Assembly: GCA_937942105.1 (NCBI GenBank)
Contig: CALDFS010000160.1
Coordinates: forward strand, 1 to 11,380
Source: an uncultured Ruminococcus sp.
GTDB taxonomy: Bacteria; Bacillota; Clostridia; Oscillospirales; Ruminococcaceae
Length of the DNA stretch: 11,380 nt
Direction: 5' to 3'
Below, one piece after another: positions 8,365-11,380 of this stretch. Made by a program: the position numbers and the translations under genes. How positions within the stretch are numbered: position 1 is the first letter of the stretch; each line of letters opens with the position of its first letter. Under the pieces are notes generated by a model that was not told where the DNA came from, did no database searches, and saw only the letters and a program-made list of their open reading frames with translations.

Positions 8365-8816
8365 GCTTTATGCTCCTCTCCTTTAAGGGCGGACATGATT
8401 GCCGGACTTTCATGCTCCCTGAGCATGGCTTTCAGCTTTTCGGTCAGCAGCGTTTGATACTTATCGGTTTCGGAGTGAACCTTACGGCTATAATCCTGCG
8501 CTTCGTCTATGATGCTCTGTGCGCGCTCCTTAGCTTCGATTTCTATCTGCCAGCATTTGGCTTCCTTTTCCGAGGACAGCCTTTGAACATTCTCAACATA
8601 TTGCGAAGCCGCAGCCTCGGCAGCTTCAAACACGCCGTTAAGCTTCATTACCGCCTGAGCGATAGAGCCGGCCTCTTCCAGCGCGATTGTTCTTTCGTTC
8701 AGCTTTTCTTCGGATTCCTTCAATTTTTGCTGCAAGCGCTCGTTTTCGCGGCGCTCATCCAGTAGCAGCTGCAGAAGATCAGCGCGGCTGAGCTTTTTTA
8801 ATTCACGTTCGGTCAT
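8361..8816 (-). CDS. Small coiled-coil protein of unknown function, first gene of the pilus operon
   Basis: A 151-residue protein with no signal peptide or membrane segment, so probably cytoplasmic. It starts MTERELKKLSRADLLQLLLDERRE, with a short helical head (about 3-21), then a charged heptad-like helix (22-48), a conserved-looking patch ALEEAGSIAQAVMKLNGVFEAAEAAA (about 45-70), and a second long helix rich in Glu, Lys and Ala (71-134). The start is certain: AGGAGG lies 5 nt before ATG. The stop overlaps the signal peptidase GTG. From memory, similar short proteins occur next to signal peptidase and pilin genes in Ruminococcus relatives, usually as hypothetical or loosely DivIVA/SbcC-like. 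No biochemical role can be assigned. Scaffolding or localising the secretion step is only a hypothesis. Confidence 0.9.
   Translation of the reverse strand: MTERELKKLSRADLLQLLLDERRENERLQQKLKESEEKLNERTIALEEAGSIAQAVMKLNGVFEAAEAAASQYVENVQRLSSEKEAKCWQIEIEAKERAQSIIDEAQDYSRKVHSETDKYQTLLTEKLKAMLREHESPAIMSALKGEEHKA
8373..8382 (-). promoter_or_regulatory. Ribosome site that decides the GTG start of signal peptidase
   Basis: AGGAGAGGAG within the last codons of the coiled-coil gene sits 8 nt before GTG 8364. The next in-frame ATG (codon 13, near 8328) has no comparable site. The stop and start share GTGA, so re-initiation coupling is likely. Confidence 0.8.
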
Positions 8817-8868
8817 ACGCGCCTCCTGCGGGGTTCAGTGTGAGCAAAGCAATATTCAGCATACAAAT

Positions 8869-8962
8869 AAAAAATGACGGTCTGATTTTTTGCCTGCCGT
8901 GCCGCTGTGAGCAGCATCACAGCACAAAACTACACAAATATCATATTGTATGAACCGTCATT
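8869..8962 (-). promoter_or_regulatory. Structured 5' leader RNA of the pilus operon, possible attenuator
   Basis: AATGACGGT (8962-8954) pairs with ACCGTCATT (8881-8873), and the 3' arm runs directly into U residues. Inside are TCATA-CAA-TATGA (8953-8941) and a perfect 7-bp stem GCTGTGA/TCACAGC with a 6-nt loop (8923-8904). It lies wholly within the leader between the promoter and the first gene. It does not match the riboswitch cores I know, including c-di-GMP classes. It may be a terminator switch, protein-binding site or ligand sensor. Confidence 0.55.
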
Positions 8963-8987
8963 GATATGTAACCTTTATTACAAAAAA

Positions 8988-9016
8988 AGTATATCACAAA
9001 GGCTTTAAAAAGTCAA
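8988..9016 (-). promoter_or_regulatory. Vegetative promoter of the pilus operon
   Basis: On the minus strand TTGACT (9016-9011), a 17-bp spacer and TATACT (8993-8988) match the primary sigma factor consensus closely. Transcription should start near 8981, leaving a leader of about 165 nt. Upstream DNA is A/T-rich, as UP elements are. It also holds the small dyad TTGAAGTTCAA at 9047-9057. Confidence 0.85.
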
Positions 9017-9129
9017 CAGAAACAATCAATTTTTTTCACAAAATTTTTGAAGTTCAACAAATTATTCTTTGTGTTCTGTATATAGTGCACATACGAACAG
9101 TTCCTTTTTTTCGGCGACCATCCGCACAC

Positions 9130-9162
9130 AAAAAAGAGCTGCCCAAAATCGGACAGCTCTTT
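9130..9162 (-). terminator. Intrinsic terminator after the secreted modular protein
   Basis: GAGCTGTCC (9159-9151) and GGGCAGCTC (9144-9136) form a 9-bp stem with one G-U pair and a 6-nt loop, extended by A-U pairs and followed by six U on the minus strand. It begins about 25 nt after the stop and separates this unit from the pilus operon. Confidence 0.9.
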
Positions 9163-9185
9163 AATATTATCTGTTTGTTTACTGA

Positions 9186-11036
9186 TTACTCAGCAGTGGG
9201 AACTACTGCGGGAATTACAACCTCAAAGCCGTAAACAGTGGTGTCGCCCTCAAAGTTGAGCATGAAGTTTGCCCATCCGCCGAAATCGCCGGAAAGACCA
9301 ACAGGGCTGTTTGCAACTATATCAGCGCAGTTGAACCAAGCAACGTTCTGCTCGCCTTCTTCAACAACAGCAGGAGCTGTGATTTCAAAGGCTTCGGGGG
9401 CAGAGGTCTTATCAGTCTGGAAGATGATGCTGTTCAGCTTGCCGGTATATGTAACCTTGAGCCAAGCGCCTTCGGTGGGGATAGCCTTTACGATGCCGTC
9501 CCAAGCTGTGCCGCCGGCTACCCAGTTGGTAGCGATTCTTGCATTGCCCTTGCCTTCCTGAGCGTCAACCAGAACTACGCCGTCAGCAACGGTAGCCTGA
9601 TTTCCGTCATAATCCTGACCGCCGGTGGTTTCAAGAACGAATACAGACTGGTCAGCAGGCTCAGTCTCGATGAAAGCGTGGCACATCGGGCAGTAGCCGA
9701 GGATTTCGGTATGAGGCATAGCAAGGAACTTGCCGCCGATAAGAACTGCATGGTATTCATTGGTTACGTAAACGTATGCGAGGTTGCCGTTTACCTTCTT
9801 CTTTTCAGCAACAGGTACAGTGACAACAACAGAAGTATACTTTATGCTTCCCTTTTCTGAATCACAGTTGCTGTATATGCCGTTAAGTCTTGCAATGTTG
9901 CCAGCGGGGCAGAGAGCAAGAACCTCAGCGCCGGTTAAGGTCATCTTGCCGGACTTATCAAGGGTAACTTCACTTCTCTTACCGTTGATATGTAAGTTTC
10001 CGCCGAGCCAATCGCCTTCCTTGGTCATGGTGTAGTTAAGAACCAAAGCATCAGCTTCTTCCTTCTTAAGAGCTTCGATGATTACAGCGTTGTTCTCATC
10101 GCCGAGGAAGTTTGTAGTCCAGCCGCTGACAGACTTATTAAGCTCAACAGAAGCGATTACATTCTTGGAAGCGTCGATAACTTCGCAGGTGCTTGCAGTA
10201 AGTGTTCCGCCCCAAGGATTGATTGTAACATCGGCTATATTGTCTGCAGAGCCTAAATCAGCAACGATTTTGTCCTTGTAGACAGTAAGCTTATCCTTGG
10301 ACTGATCAATGCTTGAATCGCAGGACTTGGGATCGAAAGCAAGGCTGTACCAACCGCTTTCGCCGGTAAGCTCATAGGTCAATTCAAGCTTTGCGCCTTC
10401 CTTGACGATTGCAGACTTGAAGCTGTTGAAAGCATCGCCTTCAAACAGGTTTTTCCAACCAGCTAATTCCTTGTTTTCAACAAGAACAACAGTCTCAGAT
10501 TCATTCTCGGGAACATATACTCTGAAGCTGTAAAGTGTGGTGTCGCGATTGTCGGGAGTGTTTACACCGGTAGCATTCCAATGGTCGAATGACATAGGTT
10601 CGTCGGGAATATCTTCTCCGCCGTACTTAGAATTGGCAACCAAATCGGTATAAGCCTTAGCTGAGAAGGTTGTAGTTACCTTGCCGTCAGCGGTAGCTTC
10701 ACCAAGCTTGCTGGTAAGGGTTACTAACGGATAACCGCCCTTGCCGTCAATAGGAGAAGCCTGGAATGTAAGTCCATTGATTTTTAAGTCAGTTACTACT
10801 TCAATAACTGCGTCCTCTTTAGCCAATGCGGTCTTAAAGGTTGAACAAGCATCGCCGTTCTTCCACGGAACGAGGAGTGCAGGGCACCAACCTGTAAGCT
10901 TAGCGCCGTTTTCACCTAATTCTACCTTATCACAAGTGGCAGTAAGAGTGAAAGCATCACCAGCCGCAAAGACATTTACCGCGAATACCGGCAGAAGCAT
11001 AACTACTGCAAGTACGATCGCTAAAATCTTTTTCAT
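9186..11036 (-). CDS. Secreted four-module repeat protein of unknown function
   Basis: A 616-residue exported protein. The start is ATG 11036 (MKKILAIVLAVVMLLPVFAV), with GGAGGT 7 nt upstream; a further ATG 14 codons upstream lacks this support. The signal peptide is probably cut near VFA-AGD (about 24). Four related beta-rich modules follow, at about 27-176, 181-287, 292-408 and 485-609. They share a GW or NW near the start, a hydrophobic/charged helix-like stretch (FKSAIVKEGAKLELTY, IVKAIPTEGAWLKVTY) and a closing strand (TTLYSFRVYVP, TTVYGFEVVIP). Between modules 3 and 4 lies an insert with HTEILGYCPMCHAF (442-455), a possible metal site. Ten cysteines are present. There is no LPxTG, membrane anchor or catalytic motif I recognise. 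It is a single-gene unit with its own promoter and terminator. Binding of glycan or matrix is possible but unproven. Confidence 0.9.
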   Translation of the reverse strand: MKKILAIVLAVVMLLPVFAVNVFAAGDAFTLTATCDKVELGENGAKLTGWCPALLVPWKNGDACSTFKTALAKEDAVIEVVTDLKINGLTFQASPIDGKGGYPLVTLTSKLGEATADGKVTTTFSAKAYTDLVANSKYGGEDIPDEPMSFDHWNATGVNTPDNRDTTLYSFRVYVPENESETVVLVENKELAGWKNLFEGDAFNSFKSAIVKEGAKLELTYELTGESGWYSLAFDPKSCDSSIDQSKDKLTVYKDKIVADLGSADNIADVTINPWGGTLTASTCEVIDASKNVIASVELNKSVSGWTTNFLGDENNAVIIEALKKEEADALVLNYTMTKEGDWLGGNLHINGKRSEVTLDKSGKMTLTGAEVLALCPAGNIARLNGIYSNCDSEKGSIKYTSVVVTVPVAEKKKVNGNLAYVYVTNEYHAVLIGGKFLAMPHTEILGYCPMCHAFIETEPADQSVFVLETTGGQDYDGNQATVADGVVLVDAQEGKGNARIATNWVAGGTAWDGIVKAIPTEGAWLKVTYTGKLNSIIFQTDKTSAPEAFEITAPAVVEEGEQNVAWFNCADIVANSPVGLSGDFGGWANFMLNFEGDTTVYGFEVVIPAVVPTAE

Positions 11037-11071
11037 AGTTTTTACCTCCAAAATATTATAGTTTAAATAGG

Positions 11072-11089
11072 TTAGCATTAAACTGCTAA
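11072..11089 (-). repeat. Inverted repeat at the transcription start of the secreted-protein gene
   Basis: TTAGCA (11072-11077) and TGCTAA (11084-11089) are exact inverted arms with a 6-bp spacer, directly after the -10 box. It could be an operator overlapping +1 or a 5' hairpin that stabilises the message. Confidence 0.5.
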
Positions 11090-11090
11090 T

Positions 11091-11119
11091 ATCATAGCAC
11101 TTTTTATCCGATATGTCAA
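11091..11119 (-). promoter_or_regulatory. Strong vegetative promoter of the secreted-protein gene
   Basis: On the minus strand TTGACA (11119-11114), 17 bp, then TATGAT (11096-11091), close to the primary sigma factor consensus. The expected start is near 11084, about 48 nt before the ATG. The DNA upstream to 11209 is AT-rich, and no gene is seen there. Confidence 0.88.
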
Positions 11120-11209
11120 TCTCTAAACCGAAAATTCATATAAAAAATACAAATAATCTTTTTAAATATCGGCGTTTTGACAAAGAAATATTTTCTGAGG
11201 TTTCCGATG

Positions 11210-11244
11210 GAAAATCCCCACGCCGCTTGGGCATGAGGATTTTC
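11210..11244 (-). terminator. 15-bp hairpin after the partial surface-protein gene
   Basis: GAAAATCCCCACGCC (11210-11224) pairs with 11230-11244 over 15 bp with two G-U pairs and a 5-nt loop. It lies about 33 nt after the stop of the right-edge gene. A run of U falls only in the 3' arm, so it is probably a terminator but not a textbook one. Confidence 0.55.
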
Positions 11245-11276
11245 ACACCGGTTGATTTATCCTTCGATAAACGTTA

Positions 11277-11380
11277 TTATTTTCTCTTCGAGATAACAAC
11301 AGCGGCTGCTGCCATTGCCATGGGGAGAACTGCTAAAACTATGCCGGTATCGGCAGGGGTGGAAGTCTCAGCGGCGGGAG
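11277..11380 (-). CDS. C-terminus of a surface protein with a PADTG-type anchor, cut by the window edge
   Basis: Only the last 33 codons are inside. They read PAAETSTPADTG, then a hydrophobic helix of about 18 residues rich in Ala and Val, then SKRK and a double stop TAATAA. This is the layout of a sortase sorting signal (motif, helix, positive tail), with PADTG in place of LPxTG. Such variants (NPxTG or SPxTG types) are familiar in Clostridia. The motif differs from the LPSTG of the pilus proteins, so another sortase may handle it, or the helix may simply serve as a membrane anchor. The body and function of the protein are not visible. Confidence 0.75.
   Translation of the reverse strand, partial: PAAETSTPADTGIVLAVLPMAMAAAAVVISKRK

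Noticed and set aside
7885..8457. Plus-strand frame of 190 codons across signal peptidase and the coiled-coil gene
   Set aside because: It is opposite two genes with clear motifs and ribosome sites, and it resembles no family I know.
8370..8765. Plus-strand frame of 131 codons opposite the coiled-coil gene
   Set aside because: It is a shadow of an alpha-helical gene with biased codons and has no start signals.
8866..8981. c-di-GMP riboswitch upstream of the pilus genes
   Set aside because: The conserved core sequences of class I and class II are not present.
1..11380. Insertion sequence, integrase, attachment site, tRNA or rRNA gene
   Set aside because: I saw no transposase or integrase motifs and no tRNA or rRNA-like segments on either strand.

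Overview
All genes in this window read on the minus strand. The window looks like part of a Gram-positive gut-type Firmicute (Clostridia, most like Ruminococcus and relatives). The reasons are LPSTG sorting signals, a class C sortase, strong TTGACA/TATAAT-type promoters, purine-rich ribosome sites, and an N-terminal YALILPA-type signal followed by HTHTxECY repeats. This assignment is inference from family resemblance.

In the direction of transcription (high to low coordinates), the right edge holds the last 33 codons of a surface protein with a PADTG-type anchor and a strong hairpin after it. Next comes a separate unit: a promoter (TTGACA-17-TATGAT), a small inverted repeat at the start site, a 616-residue secreted protein built from four related beta-rich modules, and an intrinsic terminator.

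The main content is a sortase-assembled pilus operon. A promoter (TTGACT-17-TATACT, 8988-9016) drives a leader of about 165 nt. This leader can fold into a multibranched RNA closed by a 9-bp stem and followed by U residues. The genes are, in order: a 151-residue coiled-coil protein; a catalytic signal peptidase I that overlaps it by GTGA; a 1778-residue adhesin/tip pilin with 18 Cys/His repeats, stalk modules, a SpaA-like domain, a CnaB domain and LPSTG; an LPSTG pilin; and a class C sortase running off the left edge. The signal peptidase would process the pilins. The sortase would join them through LPSTG. Two tandem hairpins separate pilin from sortase and may lower sortase expression.

The most notable points are: a single-base frameshift separating the pilin's signal peptide from its body; a G8 tract in the last codons of the adhesin, where gain or loss of one G swaps the C-terminal tail; sharp GC differences inside single genes (GC-rich ends, AT-rich exposed middles), suggesting domain replacement; the unassigned leader RNA; and an uncharacterised coiled-coil protein coupled to the signal peptidase. 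Together these suggest a surface structure under variation, but the frameshift and G tract could also be sequence errors.
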